Shown here: positions 57,457 to 64,000 of the stretch, in pieces
How the letters are laid out: each line of letters begins with the position of its first letter
How positions within the stretch are numbered: the first letter of the stretch is position 1
Source of the DNA: Methylobacterium sp. Leaf465
GTDB lineage: Bacteria; Pseudomonadota; Alphaproteobacteria; Rhizobiales; Beijerinckiaceae
DNA length: 64,000 nt
Assembly (NCBI RefSeq): GCF_001424705.1
Contig: NZ_LMRA01000045.1
Location: 1,115-65,114, forward strand
Direction: 5' to 3'
Made by a program: the position numbers and the translations under genes
Notes under the pieces: model-generated
Told to the model about the DNA's origin: nothing
Databases searched by the model: none
What the model saw: only the letters and a program-made list of their open reading frames with translations

Positions 57457-58997
57457 ACGCGCACGCCCCGATCTCCTTCGCGCTTCCGGGCTCGGACCGG
57501 ATCATCGTGGTCGGCGCCGGCATCGCCGGCCTCGCCACGGCCCTGCGCCTCGCGCCGCGCGCCGTCACCCTGGTCACCGCCGCGCCCCTCGGGTTCGGCA
57601 CCGCCACCGGCTGGGCGCAGGGCGGCATCGCCGCCGCCATGGGGAGCGACGACGCGCCGGCCCTGCACGCCGCCGACACGGTGGCGGCGGGGGCCGGGCT
57701 GACCGAGGCCGACGTGGCCCTGCGCGTCGCCGAGGCCGGCCCCGGCCTGATCGACTGGCTCGTCGGCCTCGCGGCCCCCTTCGACCGGGACGCCGCCGGC
57801 GCCCTCGCCCTCGGCCTCGAGGCGGCACACTCCCGCCGCCGCATCGTCCGGGCCGGCGGGGATTCCACCGGCCGGATGGTGCTGGAAACCCTGGTCCGGG
57901 TTGTCGCGCGCACGCCCTCCGTCACCATCCTCGTGGCCTCGGCCCGCGACCTGATGCGGGATGTCCGCGGCGCCGTGGCCGGCGTGGTCTGCGAGCGCGA
58001 CGGCGTGCGCTTCTCCCTGCCGGGCCGCGCCGTCGTTCTGGCCACGGGCGGGGTCGGGGCGCTCTATGCCTCGACCACCAACCCGCGGGGGGCCACCGGG
58101 CGCGGCCTCGCCCTGGCGGTCCGGGCCGGCGCCGTGCTGCGCGACATGGAGTTCGTGCAGTTCCACCCCACCGCCATCGCCACCGGCGCCGATCCGATGC
58201 CCCTGGCCACCGAAGCCCTGCGCGGCGAGGGGGCGCGGCTGATCGACGAGACCGGCGCGCCCGTCATGGCGGGCATCGCCGGGGGCGATCTCGCCCCGCG
58301 GGACGTGGTGGCGCGGGGCATCTTCCAGGCGCAGGCCCGCGGCGCGCGGGTCTTCCTCGATTGTCGCGGCGATCTCGGCGCCCGCATGGCCACGCGGTTT
58401 CCCACGGTCGCCGGCCTCTGCGCCGCGGCCGGCATCGATCCGCGAATCCAGGCGATCCCGGTCCGGCCGGCCGCGCACTACCACATGGGCGGCGTGAAGG
58501 TGGACGCGACCGGCGCCAGCACCGTGCCGGGCCTGTTCGCCTGCGGCGAGGTCGCCTCGACCGGGCTGCACGGCGCCAACCGGCTCGCCAGCAACTCGCT
58601 GCTCGAAGCGATGGCCTTCGCCCCGGCGATCGCCGAGGCCGCCTCCGCGGTCCCGGCCCCGGGCCAGGCCCGCGCCGAGGCCGCGACGCCCCGAAGCGAG
58701 GGCGACCCCGACGCCCTGCGCACCGTAATGGAGCGGCAGGTGGGCGTTGTGCGCGCGGCGGACGGTCTCGCCGAGGCCGTGCGCCACCTCGCCCCGGCGG
58801 CGCGGGGCGGCTGCGACGTCGCCCTGACCGGCCTCGCCATCGCGGCCTCGGCCCTGTCGCGGCGGGAGAGCCGCGGCGCGCACTGGCGCAGCGATCATCC
58901 CGCCCAGGAGGCGCCGGTACATACCGAGCTGGCGCTGTCCGACCTCTGGGCGATGGCCGAGGCGGTCGCGCCCGGCCGGGCCGTCGCCGCCGCCTGA
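57453..58997 (+). CDS. nadB: L-aspartate oxidase NadB
   Basis: 514 aa. The FAD-dependent oxidase forms iminoaspartate for NadA. It has the N-terminal dinucleotide fold [59 protein letters not shown] and [32 protein letters not shown]. Start is coupled to nadA (ATGA). Confidence 0.96.
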   Translation: MNAHAPISFALPGSDRIIVVGAGIAGLATALRLAPRAVTLVTAAPLGFGTATGWAQGGIAAAMGSDDAPALHAADTVAAGAGLTEADVALRVAEAGPGLIDWLVGLAAPFDRDAAGALALGLEAAHSRRRIVRAGGDSTGRMVLETLVRVVARTPSVTILVASARDLMRDVRGAVAGVVCERDGVRFSLPGRAVVLATGGVGALYASTTNPRGATGRGLALAVRAGAVLRDMEFVQFHPTAIATGADPMPLATEALRGEGARLIDETGAPVMAGIAGGDLAPRDVVARGIFQAQARGARVFLDCRGDLGARMATRFPTVAGLCAAAGIDPRIQAIPVRPAAHYHMGGVKVDATGASTVPGLFACGEVASTGLHGANRLASNSLLEAMAFAPAIAEAASAVPAPGQARAEAATPRSEGDPDALRTVMERQVGVVRAADGLAEAVRHLAPAARGGCDVALTGLAIAASALSRRESRGAHWRSDHPAQEAPVHTELALSDLWAMAEAVAPGRAVAAA

Positions 58998-59065
58998 GCC
59001 TCGCGAACCCGGTCCGGTCCCCAGGGGCGGGGCCGGCCCTCGTCCTCCATCCCGGAAGCTGGACC

Positions 59066-59929
59066 ATGTCCGATCCCTCAGAGCTGCCTCCCCTGCCCCG
59101 CCTGATGGTGGAGCCCATCGTCCGCGCGGCGTTGCTGGAAGACCTCGGCCGGGCCGGCGACATCACCACCGACGCCATCGTGCCGGCCAGCGCCCGCCTG
59201 GAGGGCGTCATCGCCGCCCGCCAGGACGGGGTGATCTCCGGCGTCGACACCGCGATGATCGCCTTCGGGCTGATCGATCCGAGCGTCGCCGTCACGGTGG
59301 AGCGGGGCGACGGCACCCGGGTGAAGCCGGGCGACGTGGTGATCCGCCTCGCCGGCCCGGCCCGGGCCATCCTCACGGCCGAGCGCGTCGCCCTCAACCT
59401 GCTGTGCCGCCTATCCGGCGTCGCCACCGCGACCGCCTCCCTCGTCGAGGCGGCCCGGCCCCACGGCAAGGCCCGCATCGTCTGCACGCGCAAGACGACC
59501 CCGGGCCTGCGCGCCCTGGAGAAGCACGCGGTGCGCGCCGGGGGCGGCTCGAACCACCGCTACGGTCTCGACGATGCCGTGCTGATCAAGGACAACCACG
59601 TCGCCGTCGCCGGCGGCATCGTGCCGGCGATCACGCGCGCCCGGGCCTATGCCGGCCACCTCGTGAAGATCGAGGTGGAGGTCGATACCCTGGAGCAGCT
59701 CGCGCAGGCGCTCTCGGTGAAGGCCGACGCGGTGCTCCTCGACAACATGTCCCCGCAGCAGCTCACGGAGGCGGTGGCGATGATCGACGGGCGGGCCATC
59801 GCGGAGGCCTCGGGCCGGATCAACCGCGACACCGTGGGCGCGGTGGCGGCTTCCGGCGTCGACCTGATCTCGTGCGGCTGGATCACCCACAGCGCGCCGA
59901 TCATCGACCTCGGCCTCGACGCCGTCTGA
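59066..59929 (+). CDS. nadC: Nicotinate-nucleotide diphosphorylase (carboxylating) NadC
   Basis: 287 aa. It converts quinolinate and PRPP to nicotinate mononucleotide. Motifs are LLEDLGRAGDITTDAIVPAS, LNLLCRLSGVATATASLVEA, ARIVCTRKTTPGLRALEKHA, GGGSNHRYGLDDAVLIKDNH, IEVEVDTLEQLAQAL and LLDNMSPQQLTEAVAM. It lies 68 bases after nadB and completes the nadABC operon. Confidence 0.97.
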   Translation: MSDPSELPPLPRLMVEPIVRAALLEDLGRAGDITTDAIVPASARLEGVIAARQDGVISGVDTAMIAFGLIDPSVAVTVERGDGTRVKPGDVVIRLAGPARAILTAERVALNLLCRLSGVATATASLVEAARPHGKARIVCTRKTTPGLRALEKHAVRAGGGSNHRYGLDDAVLIKDNHVAVAGGIVPAITRARAYAGHLVKIEVEVDTLEQLAQALSVKADAVLLDNMSPQQLTEAVAMIDGRAIAEASGRINRDTVGAVAASGVDLISCGWITHSAPIIDLGLDAV

Positions 59930-60120
59930 GGGACGCCCGCACGGCCAAGGTGCCACGGTGTTGCCATGAAATCACGACGCGGCGGCAAGCGTCGTTGCAG
60001 TGCGAATTCGGCTTGGCTTTGAAGCGTGAGCGTTTACGTCTTGGGCACACTTCGCACCGTAACGTGCGTCAAGTTTTCCAAGTCGTCTCCACAGACTACG
60101 TTCGCCTTTGAGAGGCTCCG

Positions 60121-60786
60121 ATGCGCCGTTTCGCCCCCGCCCTGACCGGGCTCGTCTGCGCGCTGGGCGCGTGGGCGTCGCCCGCCGCCGCCTACGAGAT
60201 CGACCCGCTCACCCGTCAGCCGCTGGATAACGCCCTGGTCATCCGGGTGCGGCCGCAGAACGAGCCCGTCGCGCTCCCCACCGCCAACGCCTCCCTGCCC
60301 GTCGCCGACCCGATGGCTCCGTCCTCGGCCGTGCCGCAGATGTCGGCGATCCAGCGCGAGGAAGTCGCCTATGCCGGCGGCTACGCCCCGGGCACCATCG
60401 TGGTCTCCACCGGCGAGCGTCGCCTCTACTACGTGCTCGGCGACGGCAAGGCCCTGCGTTACGGCGTCGGCGTCGGCCGCCCGGGCTTCACCTGGGGTGG
60501 CGTGCAGACCATCACCATGAAGCGCGAGTGGCCCGATTGGCGTCCCCCGGCCGAGATGCTGCGCCGCCGCCCCGATCTGCCGCGCTTCATGAAGGGCGGC
60601 ATCGAGAACCCGCTCGGCGCCCGCGCCATGTATCTCGGCAACTCGATCTACCGCATCCACGGCTCGAACGAGCCGGAGACGATCGGCACCGCCGTGTCCT
60701 CGGGCTGCATCCGCATGACCAACGACGACGTGGCCGACCTCTACACCCGCGCCAAGGTCGGCGCGAAGGTCATCGTCCAGCGCTGA
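60121..60786 (+). CDS. L,D-transpeptidase (YkuD domain)
   Basis: 221 aa, exported: signal peptide through about residue 24 (FAPALTGLVCALGAWASPAA). The YkuD domain (about 90-221) has IYRIHGSNEPETIGTAVSSG and CIRMTNDDVADLY, with the catalytic Cys near residue 197. Such enzymes form 3-3 peptidoglycan crosslinks or attach lipoproteins, important for polar-growing Hyphomicrobiales. The gene stands alone between nadC and a terminator. Confidence 0.94.
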   Translation: MRRFAPALTGLVCALGAWASPAAAYEIDPLTRQPLDNALVIRVRPQNEPVALPTANASLPVADPMAPSSAVPQMSAIQREEVAYAGGYAPGTIVVSTGERRLYYVLGDGKALRYGVGVGRPGFTWGGVQTITMKREWPDWRPPAEMLRRRPDLPRFMKGGIENPLGARAMYLGNSIYRIHGSNEPETIGTAVSSGCIRMTNDDVADLYTRAKVGAKVIVQR

Positions 60787-60814
60787 ACGCGCCGTACGCG
60801 TCCTGACTTTCCCG

Positions 60815-60843
60815 AGGGGCCGGTGGACACACCGGCCCCTTTC
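60815..60843 (+). terminator. Intrinsic terminator after the L,D-transpeptidase
   Basis: An 11-bp perfect stem AGGGGCCGGTG / CACCGGCCCCT with loop GACA is followed by TTCT. It lies 28 bases after the stop at 60786, near the convergent DUF6460 gene end. Confidence 0.85.
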
Positions 60844-60857
60844 TCGTGGGCGACGCG

Positions 60858-61205
60858 CTACTTCGACACCGCGAAGAAGCGGGACAGGAGCCAGAGGGGC
60901 ACCACCACGACCGCGCCGGCCAGGATCCAGCGGCCGAAATCGTGGAAGGTGGCGAGACCGAGGTCGATCAGGGTCCGCACCGCGTCGTAGGCGTGCCAGA
61001 ACAGCAGGCCGGGGGTGACGCCGAGGGTCGCCATCACGGCGCCGACCAGCACCGACAGGAACAGGAGCTTCATGAAGACGGCGGCGGGCGAGCCGCCGAG
61101 GAAGCGCCGCAGGGCCGAGCGCCGGCCCTGCTCCGGGATCGGTGCGCCGGCATAGGGCTGCCCCCCGTAGGGCGGCGGGCGGCGCGGATCGTGGTCGAGC
61201 GTCAT
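60858..61205 (-). CDS. DUF6460-type small membrane protein
   Basis: 115 aa. A Pro/Gly/Tyr-rich N-terminus (1-35) and two membrane helices (about 45-70 and 88-110, ILAGAVVVVPLWLLSRFF). It resembles DUF6460, a short alphaproteobacterial membrane family with no known function. Its ATG overlaps, as CGATGA, a preceding reading frame rich in Lys-Asn-Thr-Ala tetrapeptides (see repeat at 61217-61300). Confidence 0.7.
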   Translation of the reverse strand: MTLDHDPRRPPPYGGQPYAGAPIPEQGRRSALRRFLGGSPAAVFMKLLFLSVLVGAVMATLGVTPGLLFWHAYDAVRTLIDLGLATFHDFGRWILAGAVVVVPLWLLSRFFAVSK

Positions 61206-61537
61206 CGGGTCCTATCCTTGGCCATGTTCTTCGCCGTGTCCTTGGCCGGGTTCTTGGTGGTGTTCTTGGCGGTGTTCTTGACCGTGCTCTCGGCCGGGTC
61301 TTCGGGCCGTGCCCTCGGGGCGGGCGGTGCCGCCTCTCAACCCGGCGAACCCGGCGGAACCGTGACGCGGGCGACACAGTTTGCACGAAACACGACACAT
61401 GCGAGAGCGTTCGGCGTTTTCGCACGGGGGACGGATGGCACCGTCGCGTGCAGGGTCCCATCTTAACGATGCGATCTGCGTCGTCCCCGACCGCCCCTCG
61501 CCCCGCAGACTGACCCGTCCATGAAACGAACCGCTCC
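61206..61537. other. 332-base spacer with a 12-bp tandem repeat
   Basis: Between DUF6460 (minus) and the esterase (plus), and so a divergent spacer. It contains seven 12-base units at 61217-61300. The rest shows no gene that I can support. Plus-strand ORFs here would encode only low-complexity hydrophobic peptide. Confidence 0.5.
61217..61300. repeat. Seven tandem 12-bp units (consensus CTTGGCCGTGTT)
   Basis: Units begin at 61217, 61229, 61241, 61253, 61265, 61277 and 61289, each within a few mismatches of CTTGGCCGTGTT. Being a multiple of three, the array stays open: on the minus strand it encodes an imperfect Asn-Thr-Ala-Lys repeat whose frame ends at a TGA overlapping the DUF6460 start. 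That frame has an upstream stop and only an ATG six codons before its end. Confidence 0.85.
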
Positions 61538-62500
61538 ATGATCGACCACGCCCTGTTCGATCCGGCGATGATCGACCCCGAGACCCAGCGCCTGAACGCC
61601 GAGATCGTGGCCGCGCATGCCGCGCAGGCGGATCCCTGGTCGATCCCCATCACCGAGGTCCGGGCGCGCCGCCGCCAGGGCACGCAGGCCTCGCCGGCCA
61701 TGCCGCGCAGCGCCCGGGCCGAGATCCTGACCATCGACGGGCCCGCCGGCCCCCTGCAGCTGCGCGTCATCCGCCCCGATGCGCGGAAATGGTCGAAGCT
61801 GCGCGGCGCCTACCTGCACATCCATCGCGGGGGCTGGGTCTGGGGCTCGGCCGACGAGCAGGACCCGTGGCTGGAGCGCATCGCGGACGTCTGCGGCTTC
61901 GTCTGCCTGTCGGTGGAGTATCGCCTCGCGCCCGAGCACCCCTACCCGGCGGCCCTCGAGGATTGCGAGGCCGCCGCCCTCTGGCTCGCGGGTCCCGGCC
62001 GGGCCGAGTTCGGCATCTCCGCCCTGACCATCGGAGGCGAATCGGCCGGCGCGCAGCTCGCCGTGATGGTGCTGCTGCGGCTGCGCGACAGGCACGGCCT
62101 GCCCCGCGCCTTCCGGGGGGCGAACCTCAATGCCGGCTTCTTCGACCTCGGCCTCACCCCGAGCGTGCGCAACTGGGGCGACGAGCGCCTGGTGGTGAAC
62201 ACCCGGGACCTCACCAACTTCGCCAACGTCTACGTCCGCGAGGGCATCGACCGGCGCCGGCCCGACGTCTCCCCGGTCTATGCCGACCTGAAGGGCCTGC
62301 CGCCGGCCCTGTTCACCGTGGGCACCCACGATCCGCTCCTCGACGACACGCTGTACATGTCGGCCCGCTGGGCGGCCGCCGGCAACGGCGGACACACGGC
62401 GATCTATCCGGGCGGCTGCCACATCTTCGTGCGCTATCCCGGGGCGATGACCGAGCGGGCGCTGGAGCTGATCGACCGCTTCCTGATGGCCCTGGCCTGA
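61538..62500 (+). CDS. HSL-family alpha/beta hydrolase (esterase/lipase)
   Basis: 320 aa. The oxyanion motif is a variant, YLHIHRGGWVWGSADEQDPW (HRGG in place of HGGG). Serine nucleophile is in TIGGESAGAQLAVMV (GESAG), the acid in VGTHDPLLDDTLYM and the histidine in YPGGCHIFVRYPG. Family IV esterases hydrolyse short acyl esters; the substrate is unknown. It overlaps the helicase start. Confidence 0.9.
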   Translation: MIDHALFDPAMIDPETQRLNAEIVAAHAAQADPWSIPITEVRARRRQGTQASPAMPRSARAEILTIDGPAGPLQLRVIRPDARKWSKLRGAYLHIHRGGWVWGSADEQDPWLERIADVCGFVCLSVEYRLAPEHPYPAALEDCEAAALWLAGPGRAEFGISALTIGGESAGAQLAVMVLLRLRDRHGLPRAFRGANLNAGFFDLGLTPSVRNWGDERLVVNTRDLTNFANVYVREGIDRRRPDVSPVYADLKGLPPALFTVGTHDPLLDDTLYMSARWAAAGNGGHTAIYPGGCHIFVRYPGAMTERALELIDRFLMALA

Positions 62501-64000
62501 GCAAGCGCGCGGTCGCATCCCCGCTGCCGGAACGCTTCGCCGCGTGGTTCGCCGCGCGCGGCTGGACGCCCCGGCCCCACCAGCTCGAACTCCTCGACAT
62601 CGTCGGGGGCGGCCGCTCGGCGCTCCTCGTGGCGCCGACGGGCGCGGGCAAGACGCTGGCGGGCTTCCTGCCGAGCCTCACGGCCCTGGCGGCGCGGCCG
62701 GCGTCGGCGAAGCCGCGGGGCCTGCACACCCTCTACGTCTCGCCCCTGAAGGCGCTGGCCGTCGACATCGCCCGCAACCTCGATGCGCCCATCGCCGAGA
62801 TGGGCCTTCCCGTCCGCGTCGAGACCCGCACCGGCGACACGCCCTCGCACAAGCGCACCCGCCAGATCGCGCGACCGCCCGACATCCTGCTGACCACGCC
62901 GGAGCAGCTCGCCCTGCTCATCGCCCATCGCGAGGCGGCGGACCTGTTCGCCGGCCTGTCCTGCGTCGTCCTCGACGAGTTGCACGCCCTCGTCACCTCG
63001 AAGCGCGGCGACCTCCTGTCCCTGGCGCTCGCGCGCCTGCACCGCCTCAGCCCCGGGCTCACGGCCATCGGCCTCTCCGCCACCGTGCGCGAGCCGGACG
63101 AGCTGCGACGGTATCTCGTTCCGCAACACCCCCCCTCCTCCACCGAAGCGGAAGAGGGCGGCCCGGCCATGGCCGAGCTCGTGGTGGTGAAGGGCGGCGC
63201 CGCCCCCGACCTCCACATGCTGGAGACCGGCCTCACCCTGCCCCTGGCCGGCCATACCGCCTGGCAGGCGATGCCGGCGATCTACGACCTGATCGGGCGG
63301 CACCGCACCGTGCTGGTCTTCGTCAACACCCGGCTCCAGGCCGAGTACACCTTCCAGGAACTCTGGCGCATCAACGACGCCAACTATCCCATCGCCCTGC
63401 ATCACGGCTCGCTCGATGCCACCCAGCGCCGGCGGGTCGAGGCCGCCATGGCGGCGGGCCAGCTGCGGGCGATCGTCTGCACCGCCACCCTCGACCTCGG
63501 CATCGACTGGGGCGACGTCGACCTCGTGGTGAATATCGGCGCCCCCAAGGGGGCGAGCCGGATCATGCAGCGCATCGGCCGCGCCAACCACCGCATGGAC
63601 GAGCCGTCGAAGGCCTATCTCGTGCCGGCCAACCGGTTCGAGATGCTCGAGTGCCAGGCCGCCCTCGACGCCGTGGAGGCCGCCGCCCAGGATACGCCCG
63701 ACGCCCGCCTCGGCGCCCCCGACGTGCTGGCCCAGCACGTCCTCGGCATGGCCTGTGCCGATGCCTTCGACGCGGTGCAGCTCTACGCCGAGATCGTCTC
63801 GGCCGCCCCCTACGCCACCCTGTCCTGGGAGGATTTCGAGGCGGTGGTCGATTACGTCGCCACCGGCGGCTACGCCCTTCGGGCCTACGAGCGCTTCGCC
63901 AAGATCCTGCGCGGGCCGGACGGCCTGTGGCGGGTGCGGGATGCCCGCATCGCCCAGCAATACCGGATGAACGTCGGCACTATCGTCGAATCCGCCAAGG
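62497..64000 (+). CDS. Lhr-like DEXH helicase (ligase-associated type), 5' part, cut by right edge
   Basis: At least 501 codons, open at the right edge. It shows Q-motif RPHQLELLDIVGGGRSALLV, Walker A LLVAPTGAGKTLAGFLPSLT, DEXH box VVLDELHALV, motif III GLSATVREPD, and RecA2 motifs TVLVFVNTRLQAEYTFQELW, CTATLDLGIDWGDVDLVVNI and QRIGRANHR. This matches the Lhr-family helicases that sit with an ATP-dependent DNA ligase and an exonuclease-type protein in a DNA-repair gene set. No ATG or GTG is in frame near the N-terminus; the family-like start is the CTG at 62497, overlapping the esterase TGA. Confidence 0.9.
   Translation, partial: MSKRAVASPLPERFAAWFAARGWTPRPHQLELLDIVGGGRSALLVAPTGAGKTLAGFLPSLTALAARPASAKPRGLHTLYVSPLKALAVDIARNLDAPIAEMGLPVRVETRTGDTPSHKRTRQIARPPDILLTTPEQLALLIAHREAADLFAGLSCVVLDELHALVTSKRGDLLSLALARLHRLSPGLTAIGLSATVREPDELRRYLVPQHPPSSTEAEEGGPAMAELVVVKGGAAPDLHMLETGLTLPLAGHTAWQAMPAIYDLIGRHRTVLVFVNTRLQAEYTFQELWRINDANYPIALHHGSLDATQRRRVEAAMAAGQLRAIVCTATLDLGIDWGDVDLVVNIGAPKGASRIMQRIGRANHRMDEPSKAYLVPANRFEMLECQAALDAVEAAAQDTPDARLGAPDVLAQHVLGMACADAFDAVQLYAEIVSAAPYATLSWEDFEAVVDYVATGGYALRAYERFAKILRGPDGLWRVRDARIAQQYRMNVGTIVESAK

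Noticed and set aside
60034-61770. Long minus-strand frame across the L,D-transpeptidase
   Set aside because: It overlaps the clear YkuD gene and DUF6460, with no similarity and an arginine-rich low-complexity product.

Overview
The window looks like a chromosome segment of a high-GC alphaproteobacterium of the Methylobacterium/Methylorubrum type (Hyphomicrobiales). The reasons are the heavy G+C bias at third codon positions, the DUF1489, DUF3618, DUF6460 and TIGR01620/YcjX families, a COG4111 (NadQ-type) regulator next to nadABC, a giant Growth-Pole-Ring-like apolipoprotein-repeat protein, and CtrA-like and EcfG-like promoter motifs. The assignment is an inference from gene content, not a database match.

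Layout. Bases 1-46 are the 5' end of an IS630-type transposase that continues off the left edge. From 137 to 20209, seven genes on the minus strand form one alpha-glucan/trehalose block. In transcription order they are otsA, glgX, treZ, malQ-treY (fused), a two-catalytic-domain glgE, treS-mak (fused) and glgB. Together they close a cycle. TreS and maltokinase turn trehalose into maltose 1-phosphate, GlgE and GlgB build branched alpha-glucan, and GlgX, MalQ, TreY and TreZ return it to trehalose. No otsB, glgA or glgC is present in the window. Divergent from otsA is a four-gene plus-strand cluster of small stress-type membrane proteins (DUF883, holin-X, two DUF3618-like, 20623-22695), with a candidate EcfG general-stress promoter in front and a hairpin terminator behind.

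22.8-36.7 kb carries housekeeping and poorly known genes: an RBBP9-type hydrolase, a YcjF/YcjX pair, a secreted hypothetical, a SixA-type phosphatase, an aldo/keto reductase, a MoxR ATPase, two membrane proteins of unknown role, a CPA2 (Kef-type) cation/proton antiporter, a hypothetical, a CoxE-like VWA protein, a 2Fe-2S ferredoxin and an orphan Hpt protein. 37019-45079 is a single 2686-residue gene of nested 11-residue-based repeats behind two N-terminal membrane segments, resembling GPR/RgsE, the polar-growth ring proteins of Rhizobiales. It ends in a strong intrinsic terminator.

45-64 kb holds DUF1489, a CheZ-like phosphatase, an MFS transporter, an Mla-type lipid ABC operon (mlaE, mlaF, mlaD, lipoprotein), an XRE-cupin regulator, thiE-thiD, a hexapeptide acetyltransferase, a NadQ-like regulator followed by nadA-nadB-nadC with a perfect palindromic operator candidate, an L,D-transpeptidase, DUF6460, an HSL-type esterase and the start of an Lhr-like (ligase-associated type) DEXH helicase cut by the right edge. 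I saw no tRNA, rRNA or CRISPR array.
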